From NCBI GenBank assembly GCA_934320645.1, contig CAKRFP010000002.1, positions 62,001 through 126,000 on the forward strand: a stretch of DNA of 64,000 bases, in the 5' to 3' direction. Within the stretch, counting starts at the first letter, position 1, and every line of letters starts with the position of its first letter. Below, one piece after another: positions 43,368 through 52,449 of the stretch. The notes beneath the pieces were generated by a model. It saw nothing but the letters and a program-made list of their open reading frames with translations, searched no databases and had not been told where the DNA came from. Position numbers and translations under genes: made by a program. Origin of the DNA: an uncultured Bariatricus sp. GTDB taxonomy: Bacteria > Bacillota > Clostridia > Lachnospirales > Lachnospiraceae.

Positions 43368-43655
43368 ATGAGACAGAAATCCGAACAAGAAGACGGGACA
43401 CGAAAGTATCGCATGGCAGATGCGGCAAATATGCCGAAGGATGTGGTACTGGGTGTCCCGATTCTGACTCTTACAGGGCGTTATGAAGTGAATATAGAGA
43501 ATTACCGTGGGATTTTGGAATATACAGAGCAGCTGATTCGCGTAAATGTACGCAGCGGTCAGATCCGTATTACAGGGAAATCGCTGGAGATCGACTACTA
43601 TACGACAACCGACATGAAAATTACCGGAAACGTGGAGAAGATTGAGTATTCTTAG
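43368..43655 (+). CDS. yqfC: Sporulation protein YqfC (YabP/YqfC family)
   Basis: A 95-aa small beta-rich protein. The conserved part (VVLGVPILTLTGRYEVNIEN followed by YRGILEY) and the final strand ITGNVEKIEY match YqfC, a SigE-controlled sporulation protein. Its identity is reinforced by yqfD following after 15 bases and by phoH-ybeY beyond, the order known in Bacillus. The start could also be at 43413. Confidence 0.9.
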   Translation: MRQKSEQEDGTRKYRMADAANMPKDVVLGVPILTLTGRYEVNIENYRGILEYTEQLIRVNVRSGQIRITGKSLEIDYYTTTDMKITGNVEKIEYS

Positions 43656-43670
43656 GAAGGGATGACGAAG

Positions 43671-44921
43671 ATGCTGCGATATATTCTGAATAATCTTGCC
43701 GGATACCTACGCATCAGAGTCGAAGGATATTCACCGGAACGGTTTTTAAATCTCTGCTGTTATCATGGAATTTTTCTCTGGAATCTGCGCCCGGTAAAAG
43801 GGGCGTATGAGATGAATATCCGAGTTCGGGATTTTCGTAGACTGCGGCCACTGATCAGAAAGAGCAGGGCGAAGGTGCGGATCACCCAGAAGAGGGGAGT
43901 TCCATTCTTTTTACATAAATATCGCAGGCGGAAGCTTTTTTTTGCAGGGGCTGCGGTCGCAGTCTGCCTGATTTTTTTCCTTTCCTCTTTTATATGGAGG
44001 ATTCAGATTGATGGAAACCTTGCGAGGACAGATGAGGTTCTGCTGTCTTTTCTGGCGGAGAAGGGAGTTGGCTGCGGGATTGTGAAAAAGAAAGTGGACT
44101 GTGACCGGATTGAAAAAGATCTCCGTCAGGAATATGATGACATCATCTGGGTTTCCGCCTATGTGCATGGAAGCTGTCTGAAGATCAAAGTTAAGGAGAA
44201 TCCGGACAGAAAGGAACTGCAGAAAGAAACAGCGTCAGAAGTGCCGACAGATATTGTGGCGGAATCAGACGGAGTGATCCAGAAGATCGTCACGCGAAAA
44301 GGGGTTCCACTTGTGCAAGAAGGCAGCGAAGTAAAAAAAGGGGATGTCCTGGTAAGCGGGATTGTGGAAGTGAAGAATGATTCGGATGAGGTGACGGGCT
44401 ATCAGTATCAGGTATCTGATGCGGATATAACAGCGCAGACGACCATAGAATATACGGACGTACTTGCAGAAAAGCATCTGGTATGGAAGGATACCGGAAA
44501 GAAAACCTGGCGGCTATGGATCGAGACACCGGGAAAGCTTTATCTTCTGGGAAGACAGAAGATTCCGTATTCTGAAGATAATGTTTTATCGCGCAGGTAC
44601 ACGCTGTATCTGGAGGAACATTTTCCATTTCCGGTTTCGGTCTGGATTGAGCAGAGTAAAGAATGTAGAAAAGAAGAGATTTCCTATGCAGATAAGGAAG
44701 CCAGAGAAATTCTGACCTATGATTTTGAGAAGTTTTGCGGCCGATTAGAGAAAAAAGGGGTTCAAATTTCAGAGAATGATGTTAAAATATACAGAGAGAC
44801 TGACCAGTATTTGTCAAAGGGAACGCTGGTTTTATCCGGACCGTTCGGAACCATGCAGAAAGGAACGGTACATGAGCTGCAGCAGGCAGAAGTAGAAAAT
44901 ACACAGCAGGAAGGAAACTGA
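43671..44921 (+). CDS. yqfD: Sporulation protein YqfD
   Basis: A 416-aa membrane protein. An N-terminal soluble domain (about 1-85) precedes one membrane helix (AGAAVAVCLIFFLSSFIW, about 88-106). A large extracytoplasmic part follows, starting with a POTRA/FtsQ-like stretch (IQIDGNLARTDEVLLSFL). Characterised YqfD is needed for sporulation in the mother cell. ATG 43662 is an alternative, but AGGAAGG at 43654 favours 43671. Confidence 0.92.
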   Translation: MLRYILNNLAGYLRIRVEGYSPERFLNLCCYHGIFLWNLRPVKGAYEMNIRVRDFRRLRPLIRKSRAKVRITQKRGVPFFLHKYRRRKLFFAGAAVAVCLIFFLSSFIWRIQIDGNLARTDEVLLSFLAEKGVGCGIVKKKVDCDRIEKDLRQEYDDIIWVSAYVHGSCLKIKVKENPDRKELQKETASEVPTDIVAESDGVIQKIVTRKGVPLVQEGSEVKKGDVLVSGIVEVKNDSDEVTGYQYQVSDADITAQTTIEYTDVLAEKHLVWKDTGKKTWRLWIETPGKLYLLGRQKIPYSEDNVLSRRYTLYLEEHFPFPVSVWIEQSKECRKEEISYADKEAREILTYDFEKFCGRLEKKGVQISENDVKIYRETDQYLSKGTLVLSGPFGTMQKGTVHELQQAEVENTQQEGN

Positions 44922-44924
44922 TTT

Positions 44925-45932
44925 ATGGGAATTCTTGAAACCATGATAGACATACCGGCTGAACATGAGAAAAATGTGTTTGGCCAGTTTGATATATTTG
45001 CAAAGAAAATTGAGCGGACCTTACATGTCACGCTGATCGCGAGGGATGGGAAGGTGAAAGTTCTCGGAGAAGAAAAGAATGTGGAGCGGGCAAAACAGGT
45101 ATTGTCCCAGCTTACCGAACTTTCCAGACGGGGGAACACGATTCAGGAGCAGAATGTAGACTATGCTCTGTCGCTCACAATGGAAGACAGCGAGGAAGAT
45201 ATTCTGACGATTGACAAAGATCTGATCTGCCATACGCTTCAGGGAAAGCCAATCAAACCAAAGACGCTTGGACAGAAGAAATATGTGGATGCGATCCGGG
45301 AAAAGATGATCACCTTTGGTCTTGGACCTGCCGGAACCGGTAAGACTTATCTGGCGATGGCAATGGCGATCACTGCATTTAAACGCAACGAAGTAGGGCG
45401 TATTATTCTGACGCGTCCGGCGATCGAGGCAGGAGAGAAGCTTGGATTTCTGCCGGGTGATCTGCAGAGCAAGATCGATCCGTATTTAAGACCGCTTTAC
45501 GATGCACTCTATCAAATCATGGGTGCGGAAAGTTTTATCAAGAACTCAGAGAAAGGTCTGATCGAGGTTGCCCCTCTTGCCTATATGCGAGGAAGAACCC
45601 TTGATAATGCTTTTATCATACTGGATGAAGCGCAGAATACCACACCGGCTCAGATGAAGATGTTTTTGACCCGTATCGGCTTTGGCTCCAAAGTTGTGAT
45701 CACCGGAGACTCCACACAGAAGGATCTTCCGGCAGGACAGACATCGGGACTGGATGTGGCAGTGAGCGTCGTAAAGAATCTGGAAGACATTTCCATCTGC
45801 CGTCTGACCAGCCGGGATGTTGTCAGACATCCGTTGGTACAGCGAATTGTAAAAGCATATGAGGAATATGAGCAGAAACAGGAACAGAAGAAATCCCACA
45901 GCAGGGACAGAAAGAAACGAGGAACAAGATGA
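44925..45932 (+). CDS. phoH: PhoH-like ATPase (YbeZ)
   Basis: A 335-aa RNA-linked ATPase. An N-terminal KH-like segment (about 1-75) precedes the P-loop GPAGTGKTYLAMAMA (about 134). Walker B is AFIILDEAQNTTP, and GDSTQKDLPAGQTSGL is family-diagnostic. It is thought to work with YbeY in rRNA maturation, and the two genes overlap by 4 bases. The C-terminal 20 residues are highly charged. Confidence 0.95.
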   Translation: MGILETMIDIPAEHEKNVFGQFDIFAKKIERTLHVTLIARDGKVKVLGEEKNVERAKQVLSQLTELSRRGNTIQEQNVDYALSLTMEDSEEDILTIDKDLICHTLQGKPIKPKTLGQKKYVDAIREKMITFGLGPAGTGKTYLAMAMAITAFKRNEVGRIILTRPAIEAGEKLGFLPGDLQSKIDPYLRPLYDALYQIMGAESFIKNSEKGLIEVAPLAYMRGRTLDNAFIILDEAQNTTPAQMKMFLTRIGFGSKVVITGDSTQKDLPAGQTSGLDVAVSVVKNLEDISICRLTSRDVVRHPLVQRIVKAYEEYEQKQEQKKSHSRDRKKRGTR

Positions 45933-46423
45933 GATTATTTTTAGAGGATGAGGGAGCATTAGATTTAAAGCTGCCTTATGAAGAACTGGCAACAAAGGTA
46001 GCAGATGCAGTTCTGGATTATGAGAAATGTCCATATGAGGCACAGGTAGAACTTCTTCTTACGATGAATGAAGAGATCCGGCAGATGAACCGGGAATTCC
46101 GGGGGATTGACCGTGCAACGGATGTCCTGTCATTTCCGATGACAGAATTTCCGACACCTGCAGATTATGCATATCTGGATACAGATGACAGTTCCTTTGA
46201 TCCGGAGACAGGAGAACTGATGCTCGGCAATATCGTGATTTCCAAGGAGCGTGCGAAAGAGCAGGCAGAAGAGTATGGACACTCTGTGGAGCGGGAATTT
46301 GCTTTCCTTATTGCACACAGTATGTTACACTTGTTAGGTTATGACCACATGGAAGACGAAGAACGGCTTGTGATGGAGAAGAAGCAGCGGGAAGTTCTGG
46401 AGATGCTGGGAATTACAAGATAG
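45929..46423 (+). CDS. ybeY: rRNA maturation endoribonuclease YbeY
   Basis: A 164-aa zinc-dependent RNase. The metal-binding motif HSMLHLLGYDH is at about residues 129-139, with ATDVLSFPM before it. Required for 16S rRNA 3' processing in studied bacteria. It overlaps phoH (ATGA). A short acidic insertion (DTDDSSFDPETGE) sits in the middle. Confidence 0.96.
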   Translation: MRLFLEDEGALDLKLPYEELATKVADAVLDYEKCPYEAQVELLLTMNEEIRQMNREFRGIDRATDVLSFPMTEFPTPADYAYLDTDDSSFDPETGELMLGNIVISKERAKEQAEEYGHSVEREFAFLIAHSMLHLLGYDHMEDEERLVMEKKQREVLEMLGITR

Positions 46424-46446
46424 ATAAGAGTATGAGGTTTTAATGT

Positions 46447-48117
46447 ATGGGTAAAAAGAAAAAATCAAAGGGCGGCAGTTTTCTGATGCAGGGAAGTATC
46501 CTTGCGGCAGCTGGTATTATCACAAAGATCATCGGGGCAGTATACCGGATTCCGATGCTCAATATTATGGGGCTTAAAGGACAGGGCTATTATGATATGG
46601 CATTTCAGGTGTATTCTATTGCTCTGATTATTTCGTCTTACAGCCTGCCAGTTGCAGTATCGAAGCTGGTGTCGCTTAAAATGGCGGCAGGAGAGCGGAA
46701 AAATGCATTCAGGGTGTTAAAAGCATCGCTGATCATAGCTACGATATCCGGCGTCCTGATCATGGTGATCGTATTTTTTGGGGCAGAAGCGATCGCCCAG
46801 TATCTGATGGGGGCGAAGATGAGCTGTTACTCCTTAAAAGTACTTGCCCCGGGCCTTCTGATCTGTGCGATCATGGCAGTATTCCGCGGCTATTTCCAGG
46901 GAATGGGAACCATGATCCCGACTGCAATTTCACAGATCATTGAACAGCTTCTCAATGCCATTGTCAGCGTTGTGGGTGCAGCAGTCCTTCTGGAAAATGG
47001 AAAGCAGATGGCTAAGGTGCAGGGCAACAACCTTTTAGGTCCTGCCTATTCAGCAGCGGGTGGTACACTTGGTACCGTAGCCGGTGCGCTGATCGGTCTG
47101 TTATTCCTTCTGTTCTGCTATGTGGCATTCCGCAAGCCGATGATGCGGCAGATGAAGCGGGATACTTCGAAAGAACTGGATGATTACCGGTCGATTTTCA
47201 AGATTTTGCTCCTGACGATCGCGCCGATCATTTTGAGTACAACGATTTACAATATTGCAAATGTCATTGACAGTGCTATGTTCAACAAGATCATGGGGGC
47301 GCAGGGAACCAGTGAGGCAGTCTGCGCAGAGCTCCTTGGTAAATTAGGGCAGTATTACACCTTGTTTAATGTACCGCTTGCGGTTGCGAGTGCACTTGGA
47401 TCTTCGGTGATTCCGGGACTTGTAAGTGCGGCTGAGAATAGAGATAAAAGACTGTTACATAACCGGATCTATACGGTTATCCGCTATACCATGCTGATCG
47501 CAATCCCGAGTGCATTCGGATTCTTTGCACTTGGTCAGCCGATCATGGACTTTTTATGGCCGAGTGTGGACAATGTGACACAGGGGATCATGCTGAAAAT
47601 CGGAGCCATTTCTCTGGTATTCTATTCCCTCTCAACCGTTACCAACACGGTACTTCAGGGACTGGACCGCATGATGGAACCGGTAAAAAATGCAACCGTA
47701 TCCCTGGTACTACATATTGTATCTCTGTTTATTATGCTTGTTATGTTCAAATGGGGTATTTATGCACTGATCGGAAGTAAGATTGTGTTCTCTTTATGCA
47801 TGTGTATCATGAATGCACATGATATCCGTGAAGCATGTGGATATCTTCAGGAGAGCCGCAAGACCTTCATCATTCCGTCCATTGCCGGAGCAGTGATGGC
47901 AATCTGGGCATGGGCAGTACATTTCGTACTTGACACCTTCATCGGAGGAAGAATCGCAACCCTGATCGCCCTCATCGTGGCAGTAGCGGTATACGCAGTC
48001 GTTCTCCTCAAAATGGGCGGCATGACCGAAAAAGAACTCCTCGACATGCCAAAAGGCCACCAAATCGTAGCTGTATGCAAAAAATGCCACCTGTTAAAAG
48101 ATCGCAGATACTACTAA
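46447..48117 (+). CDS. MOP-superfamily flippase, SpoVB/YtgP type
   Basis: A 556-aa polytopic membrane protein with about 14 helices. It begins with a basic stretch (MGKKKKSKGG) and the family motif ITKIIGAVYRIPML. It resembles SpoVB, YtgP and MurJ-like lipid-linked oligosaccharide flippases, proposed to move peptidoglycan precursors during growth or spore cortex synthesis. It follows ybeY by 23 bases, in an operon with sporulation genes. Assignment to SpoVB rather than the vegetative paralogue is not certain. Confidence 0.88.
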   Translation: MGKKKKSKGGSFLMQGSILAAAGIITKIIGAVYRIPMLNIMGLKGQGYYDMAFQVYSIALIISSYSLPVAVSKLVSLKMAAGERKNAFRVLKASLIIATISGVLIMVIVFFGAEAIAQYLMGAKMSCYSLKVLAPGLLICAIMAVFRGYFQGMGTMIPTAISQIIEQLLNAIVSVVGAAVLLENGKQMAKVQGNNLLGPAYSAAGGTLGTVAGALIGLLFLLFCYVAFRKPMMRQMKRDTSKELDDYRSIFKILLLTIAPIILSTTIYNIANVIDSAMFNKIMGAQGTSEAVCAELLGKLGQYYTLFNVPLAVASALGSSVIPGLVSAAENRDKRLLHNRIYTVIRYTMLIAIPSAFGFFALGQPIMDFLWPSVDNVTQGIMLKIGAISLVFYSLSTVTNTVLQGLDRMMEPVKNATVSLVLHIVSLFIMLVMFKWGIYALIGSKIVFSLCMCIMNAHDIREACGYLQESRKTFIIPSIAGAVMAIWAWAVHFVLDTFIGGRIATLIALIVAVAVYAVVLLKMGGMTEKELLDMPKGHQIVAVCKKCHLLKDRRYY

Positions 48118-48168
48118 AACTACGGTACGAATCCTACAAAGTTACAGGAAAACTTTTATCATTGTTTG

Positions 48169-48359
48169 GGAAAATCGATAACCTTGAGCGCCAAATTCTC
48201 GGAAAATAGTGTGGAAAATTCACTTATTGTGCAATGGAAACGAAAATCAAAAATCGTGGAAGCCATTGCTGAACACGATTTTCGCCCTAAGAGGTTCGTT
48301 GGAATGCCTTGCACAATGGAATTTGCAACACTATTTTCCGAGAATTTGGTGTCACAGCC
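48169..48359 (-). repeat. Long covarying hairpin element, copy 3 (inverted)
   Basis: The reverse complement repeats the layout of copies 1 and 2: GGCTGTGACACC (48359-48348), a long arm, TTGTGCAA, the conserved CGAACCTCTTAGGGCGAAAA, GGCTTCCA, then TTGCACAA and the closing arm. The arms (about 48190-48220 and 48318-48350) share a perfect 22-bp pair but have a sequence unrelated to the other copies. Core pairs also changed together: TTATG/CATAA became TCGTG/CACGA. The element fills most of the gap between the flippase and the BofC-like gene. Confidence 0.88.
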
Positions 48360-48429
48360 TAAAAATTTCCCCACAATGAATAAAACCCCTAAACCAGACC
48401 AATACTTGTAGAAAAAGGAGTTGTTCCTT

Positions 48430-48792
48430 ATGGAAACAAGATATCACATTGGTCTTTTCGCAGGAGTCCTTCTGATCCTTGCCCTCCTGTCTTATGCGTA
48501 CTACGCAGACTACAATTACAGGAAAGAACTTGCAAGGACAGAGCAGACACAGCAAAATAAAACAGAACGGACAGTCACAACCCAGGGCGGTGCGCACAAA
48601 GAAGAAGTGTACTATCTGAAGAACCGCAACGGGTATGTGATCGTTTATCTGGACGATCAGACAAGCGTTTACGAATATACCAATATCCGCGTGGAGGAAC
48701 TTCCGGAAAACCTGCAGGAAGAGATCCGGGCGGGCAAGACGCTGGAAGGGAAAGACAAGCTTTATGGATTCCTGGAGAATTATTCCAGCTGA
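48430..48792 (+). CDS. BofC-like C-terminal-domain membrane protein
   Basis: A 120-aa protein: one N-terminal membrane helix (HIGLFAGVLLILALLSYAYY), a short linker, and a C-terminal domain (YYLKNRNGYVIVYLDDQTSV; VEELPENLQEEIRAGKTL) that fits the C-terminal module of the sporulation checkpoint protein BofC. A free-standing BofC_C domain is common in Lachnospiraceae. AAGGAG at 48414 favours ATG 48430 over TTG 48421. Confidence 0.78.
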   Translation: METRYHIGLFAGVLLILALLSYAYYADYNYRKELARTEQTQQNKTERTVTTQGGAHKEEVYYLKNRNGYVIVYLDDQTSVYEYTNIRVEELPENLQEEIRAGKTLEGKDKLYGFLENYSS

Positions 48793-48921
48793 TTTAAGCT
48801 GATGAAAAAAGAATATGCTGAGGCACATTCCTGCGTTCGGCTGGTAACAAGCGAAGCATATAATAACAGAAAATAAAATAGACAGATTATATAAAACCAA
48901 AAGAAAGGACAAAAGAGAAAA

Positions 48922-49143
48922 ATGGAAGCAGCAAAGATTGACCGCATTAACGAATTATACAGAAAATCAAAGGCAGAAGGACTGACAGAGGCAGAAAAGA
49001 AAGAACAGCAGATCCTCAGACGGGAATACATTGATGCGTTCAAGAGAGATCTCCGTGGACAGCTGAACAACATTTCAATCAAGGAGAAGGACGGTTCCAT
49101 CACAAATCTGGGTGAAAAGTATGGACAGAAAAAAGGAAATTAG
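48922..49143 (+). CDS. DUF896 family protein (YnzC-like)
   Basis: A 73-aa two-helix protein beginning with the family pattern KIDRINELYRKSKAEGLTEA. It resembles Bacillus YnzC, associated with the SOS-operon region; function unknown. The last 23 bases overlap the next gene. Confidence 0.9.
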   Translation: MEAAKIDRINELYRKSKAEGLTEAEKKEQQILRREYIDAFKRDLRGQLNNISIKEKDGSITNLGEKYGQKKGN

Positions 49144-49678
49144 GTCGAAGATTCTGAAAATGAGACAGGCACTTCCCAAAGAAGAGGTTCGAGAAAAGAG
49201 CCTGCGGATCATGGAGCGCATTGAAGAGACAGAAGCATTTCAAAAGGCCGATAACCTTCTTGCGTACATCGATTTCCGGGGAGAGGTGGCAACAGGATCA
49301 TTGATTGAAAAGGCATGGAAGCTTGGAAAAAAGGTCTACGTGCCTCGGGTTGCAGGAAAAGAGATGGAATTTTATCAGATCCGGTCTTTTGAGGACCTGG
49401 AAAAAGGAGCTTATGGTATCCTGGAGCCAAAAAAGGAGTGCCCTGCCTATGAAACAGGAAAAGAAAAAGATACTCTGGCGATTTTGCCGGGAAGTGTTTT
49501 TGATAAAAAAAAGAACCGTGTCGGCTATGGCGGTGGATTTTATGACCGCTATTTTGAGAACCGGAGGGAGATCTGCCGGATCGCAGTTGCGTATGAGATG
49601 CAGATTGTAGAAGAAATTGAGACCGAAGAATTTGATCTTCCGGCAGATTATGTTGCGACGGAAGAACGGTTCTGGTAG
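49121..49678 (+). CDS. 5-formyltetrahydrofolate cyclo-ligase
   Basis: A 185-aa ATP-dependent enzyme converting 5-formyl-THF to methenyl-THF, a salvage step of one-carbon metabolism. The basic ATP-binding N-terminus (DRKKEIRSKILKMRQAL) and the signature KKKNRVGYGGGFYDRYF are present. ATG 49121 with GGGTGA upstream was chosen over GTG 49112. Confidence 0.94.
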   Translation: MDRKKEIRSKILKMRQALPKEEVREKSLRIMERIEETEAFQKADNLLAYIDFRGEVATGSLIEKAWKLGKKVYVPRVAGKEMEFYQIRSFEDLEKGAYGILEPKKECPAYETGKEKDTLAILPGSVFDKKKNRVGYGGGFYDRYFENRREICRIAVAYEMQIVEEIETEEFDLPADYVATEERFW

Positions 49679-49686
49679 GATGGTAG

Positions 49687-49756
49687 AAATGGGAGCAAAA
49701 CATACCGTACATTTGATAAAATATGCATGGTGTGTTTTGCTCCCATTTATTTTAGA
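49687..49756. terminator. Bidirectional terminator before luxS
   Basis: AAATGGGAGCAAAACATACC near 49688-49707 pairs with the region about 49730-49749, followed by a T-rich run. It serves the cyclo-ligase and the converging luxS. Confidence 0.85.
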
Positions 49757-49768
49757 AGCTGTTAAATT

Positions 49769-50248
49769 TTATTCCGGATAAACCAGCTGCTTTTCCGTAA
49801 TATTTTCCAGAACTTCGGTCAGATATCTTTTTGCCATGTAATTTGCCATCGGAAGGTTCATGTCCAGATAGTTTCCGCAGTCTTTTGCGGCAGCTCCCGG
49901 CACATCACCCTTGAAGTCGGCGATAAAGGTAAACATTTCTTTCATCAGCGGAACGATCTCTTTTGACTCGTAATCGCCCACAAGAAGAAGATAGAAGCCG
50001 GTACGACATCCCATTGGACCAAAGTAGAGTGTCTTTGATGCATATTCTTTGTGGTTGCGGAGGAAAGTAGCTCCGAGATGTTCAATGGTGTGAACCTCTG
50101 CCGTGTTCATGACCGGTTCTTCGTTCGGGTTGGTCATGCGGATGTCAAAAGTTGTGATGACCTGCTCGCCTGCAAGATCCTTACGTGAAACATAAAGCCC
50201 TGGAACAAGTTTCAGATGGTCTATTGTGAAACTGGTAATTTTTTCCAT
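49769..50248 (-). CDS. luxS: S-ribosylhomocysteine lyase LuxS
   Basis: A 159-aa enzyme of the activated methyl cycle that yields homocysteine and the AI-2 precursor DPD. Metal ligands are H53 and H57 (HTIEHLG) and C124 (KDCGNY); the catalytic Cys is C81 (GPMGCRTGFY). The start follows AAAGGAG. Monocistronic. Confidence 0.97.
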   Translation of the reverse strand: MEKITSFTIDHLKLVPGLYVSRKDLAGEQVITTFDIRMTNPNEEPVMNTAEVHTIEHLGATFLRNHKEYASKTLYFGPMGCRTGFYLLLVGDYESKEIVPLMKEMFTFIADFKGDVPGAAAKDCGNYLDMNLPMANYMAKRYLTEVLENITEKQLVYPE

Positions 50249-50319
50249 GATAAATATCTCCTTTTTTGAACTACATTTATTAGGTTACTGCTTATAGCTT
50301 ATAGATGAACAGTAATTTT

Positions 50320-50348
50320 ATTATAGCTGTCATAAAGTAGAATAACAA
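50320..50348 (-). promoter_or_regulatory. luxS promoter
   Basis: On the minus strand TTGTTA (50348-50343), 17-base spacer, TATAAT (50325-50320). No SAM or SAH riboswitch is apparent in the 70-base leader. Confidence 0.65.
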
Positions 50349-50497
50349 GCCTTTTGGTGGAAGAAAGATGGAAAATATGCTATAATTGATGACGGTCATA
50401 CCTTGAGCGAATGGCGGTGTATAGAGGTGTTGTAGTACATTTTATGTCAGCCACGGATGGAATAATATTTATATGGATAACAGGAGGCAGGGAAAAG

Positions 50498-51130
50498 ATG
50501 AAAATCTATATGATTCGTCACGGAGAGACGGACTGGAATAAAAAAAGAAAATTGCAGGGGCAGGTAGATATTCCGCTGAATGAGTTTGGAAGACTGCTTG
50601 CGAAAGAGACGGCTCCGGCACTGGCAGATGTTCCGTTTGCAGTCTGCTACACAAGCCCCTTAAAAAGGGCGGCAGAGACAGCACAGCTTGTTCTGGGAGA
50701 CAGAGAGGTTCCGGTCATTCCGGATCAGCGGATTCAGGAGATGAGCTTTGGTGAGTTTGAGGGACTTTGCTGCCGGGAAGAAGGATGGAATATCCCGGAT
50801 CCGGGCTTCCGTAACTTTTTCAACGCGCCGGAAGCGTATCAGCCGCCAAAGGGAGGAGAATCCTTTGAAGAGGTACGGGCGCGTCTGAATGACTTTCTGG
50901 AAGAACTTTATCAGAAAGAAGAACTTCAGGATAAAAATGTACTGTTATCCACACATGGCGCAGCACTTTGCGGGATTTTGAGTCTGATGAAAAAACTTCC
51001 GATCGCCGGATACTGGCAGCAGGGAGTACATAAGAACTGCGCAGTGTCGATCGCAGAAGTGAAAGATGGGAAAGTAGAGATCTTGCAGGAGAATGTGACG
51101 TATTATAAAGAGGCAGTGCAGGACTGGTAA
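50498..51130 (+). CDS. Histidine phosphatase family protein (phosphoglycerate-mutase-like)
   Basis: A 210-aa phosphatase with the catalytic RHGETDW motif at residue 7 (nucleophile His) and the second His in STHGAALCG. Similar to CobC/PhoE-type phosphatases; substrate unknown. AGGAGG at 50482 fixes the start. Confidence 0.9.
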   Translation: MKIYMIRHGETDWNKKRKLQGQVDIPLNEFGRLLAKETAPALADVPFAVCYTSPLKRAAETAQLVLGDREVPVIPDQRIQEMSFGEFEGLCCREEGWNIPDPGFRNFFNAPEAYQPPKGGESFEEVRARLNDFLEELYQKEELQDKNVLLSTHGAALCGILSLMKKLPIAGYWQQGVHKNCAVSIAEVKDGKVEILQENVTYYKEAVQDW

Positions 51131-51215
51131 AAAGTTATAAGAAAAAAGCTCCTGTTCGGAAAAGTGAATCAATAGAAATTCATTTTCTTCGAATGGGAGC
51201 TTTTCTGTATTCATA
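51130..51215. terminator. Terminator after the histidine phosphatase
   Basis: AAAAAGCTCC near 51145 pairs with GGGAGCTTTT near 51196-51205, with inner AATTC/GAATT-like pairing, a long imperfect hairpin between two converging genes. Confidence 0.75.
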
Positions 51216-51237
51216 CAAGAATCTGACAGCAAAAAAT

Positions 51238-52239
51238 TTATTTCTCAATCACTTTACAAGATTCCCTTACAACCAATTTGCACGGCAGCTTGATCTTCAG
51301 CGCCGGCCCCGGATGCTCCCGCAGAAGATGCTGCAGAATCGAAGCACCATACATGCCCATATGATAAGCCGGTGCGCTTACCGTTGTCAGCGGCGGTGCG
51401 GAGAACTGCGCCATATTGATATCATCAAAGCCTACGATGGAAATATCCTCCGGAACGCGGATTCCATGTTCTGTGAAAGCCTTGATCGCACCAAATGCGA
51501 TGGGATCACTTGCTGCAAAGATTGCAGTCGGGAGTTTCCCACTCTGGATTAGGTTGCATGCCATCTCATAACCGGATGAAATCTGGAAGACACCTTCCTG
51601 AATATAAGGCTCGTAGATCAGATCATGTGCCTCACAGTAGTCGATAAATACCTTTTTCCGGTAATCCGGATAGAGATGATTCTCTCCAATATACTCTTTT
51701 CCGGTAAAGAAACCGATCTCCCGGTGTCCGATTCCGGTCAGATAATCCAGAGCCTCTGTGACAGCTTCCCCGAAGTCCGGAATGATCGTGGAAATCCGGT
51801 CATCATCCACCGGCATATCCAGAAACAGGATGCAAGGATTCATCTCATACAGGTAAGCAATCTCTTCCTGACTGAATTTGCCGATGCAGATCAGGCAGTC
51901 CACGCCTTTCAGGGCATCCATATAATTGATGTCACTTTTGTAGGTGCGCACGATCTGGATATTGTGTGAAAGACAGTAATCCTCGATGCCCTGCCGGATC
52001 AGGAGATAGTAGTTGTCTTCCAGTTCCTGCTGGGAAGAGAACCACTGGACGATCCCCAGAGTGAAAAGCGATTTGACAGAAGAGCGTCCACGCTTTATAT
52101 AATGGAGTTCTCTTGCGGTATCCAGTACCTTCTGACGGGTTTCTGGTGAGACATTTAGCGTCTCATCGTTATTTAGTATACGTGAAACTGCTGCGGCAGA
52201 AACACCGGCAGCAGAAGCGATATCTTTGATTGTTGCCAT
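51238..52239 (-). CDS. LacI-family transcriptional regulator, probable galactose repressor
   Basis: A 333-aa LacI/GalR protein. The helix-turn-helix and hinge are at residues 1-55 (MATIKDIASAAGVSAAAVSR). The sugar-binding periplasmic-protein-like domain follows. ATG 52239 was chosen because upstream in-frame codons code a hydrophobic stretch that does not belong to the family. It diverges from galK and galT, and three palindromes in the shared region make it the likely galactose-responsive repressor of these genes. Confidence 0.92.
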   Translation of the reverse strand: MATIKDIASAAGVSAAAVSRILNNDETLNVSPETRQKVLDTARELHYIKRGRSSVKSLFTLGIVQWFSSQQELEDNYYLLIRQGIEDYCLSHNIQIVRTYKSDINYMDALKGVDCLICIGKFSQEEIAYLYEMNPCILFLDMPVDDDRISTIIPDFGEAVTEALDYLTGIGHREIGFFTGKEYIGENHLYPDYRKKVFIDYCEAHDLIYEPYIQEGVFQISSGYEMACNLIQSGKLPTAIFAASDPIAFGAIKAFTEHGIRVPEDISIVGFDDINMAQFSAPPLTTVSAPAYHMGMYGASILQHLLREHPGPALKIKLPCKLVVRESCKVIEK

Positions 52240-52333
52240 AAGCGGCCCCCTTGTTAAAAATTCTCTGATTCTTTTATTATAACAGAGGAGTAAAAAAATG
52301 GGAAGTAGAAGAATTTCGTGGAATCGCACAAAA

Positions 52334-52394
52334 ATTTACCAGTAAATTTATTGAAATATTTAGTAAATATATATTGCAAGTTTAGTAAATATAC
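52334..52394. promoter_or_regulatory. Three operator-like palindromes between galR-like and galK
   Basis: ATTTACCAGTAAAT at 52334-52347, ATATTTAGTAAATAT at 52356-52370 and GTTTAGTAAATATAC at 52380-52394 share TTTAnTAAA-like symmetry. Centres are about 22 bases apart, two helical turns, suited to cooperative LacI-family binding. Confidence 0.75.
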
Positions 52395-52402
52395 TTTATA
52401 AT
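52374..52402 (+). promoter_or_regulatory. galK promoter
   Basis: TTGCAA at 52374-52379, 17-base spacer containing the third palindrome, TATAAT at 52397-52402. Confidence 0.85.
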
Positions 52403-52449
52403 GCAATTAAAGAACAAGGAATCGAAAAATAAAATTGGAGGAAATGAAA

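Noticed and set aside
48166..48411. Small frames on both strands across hairpin copy 3
   Set aside because: Open frames on both strands mirror each other because the DNA is a palindrome; they are not conserved in copies 1 and 2.
50249..50348. SAM or SAH riboswitch upstream of luxS
   Set aside because: The leader is short and AT-rich with no conserved riboswitch motifs or terminator stem.
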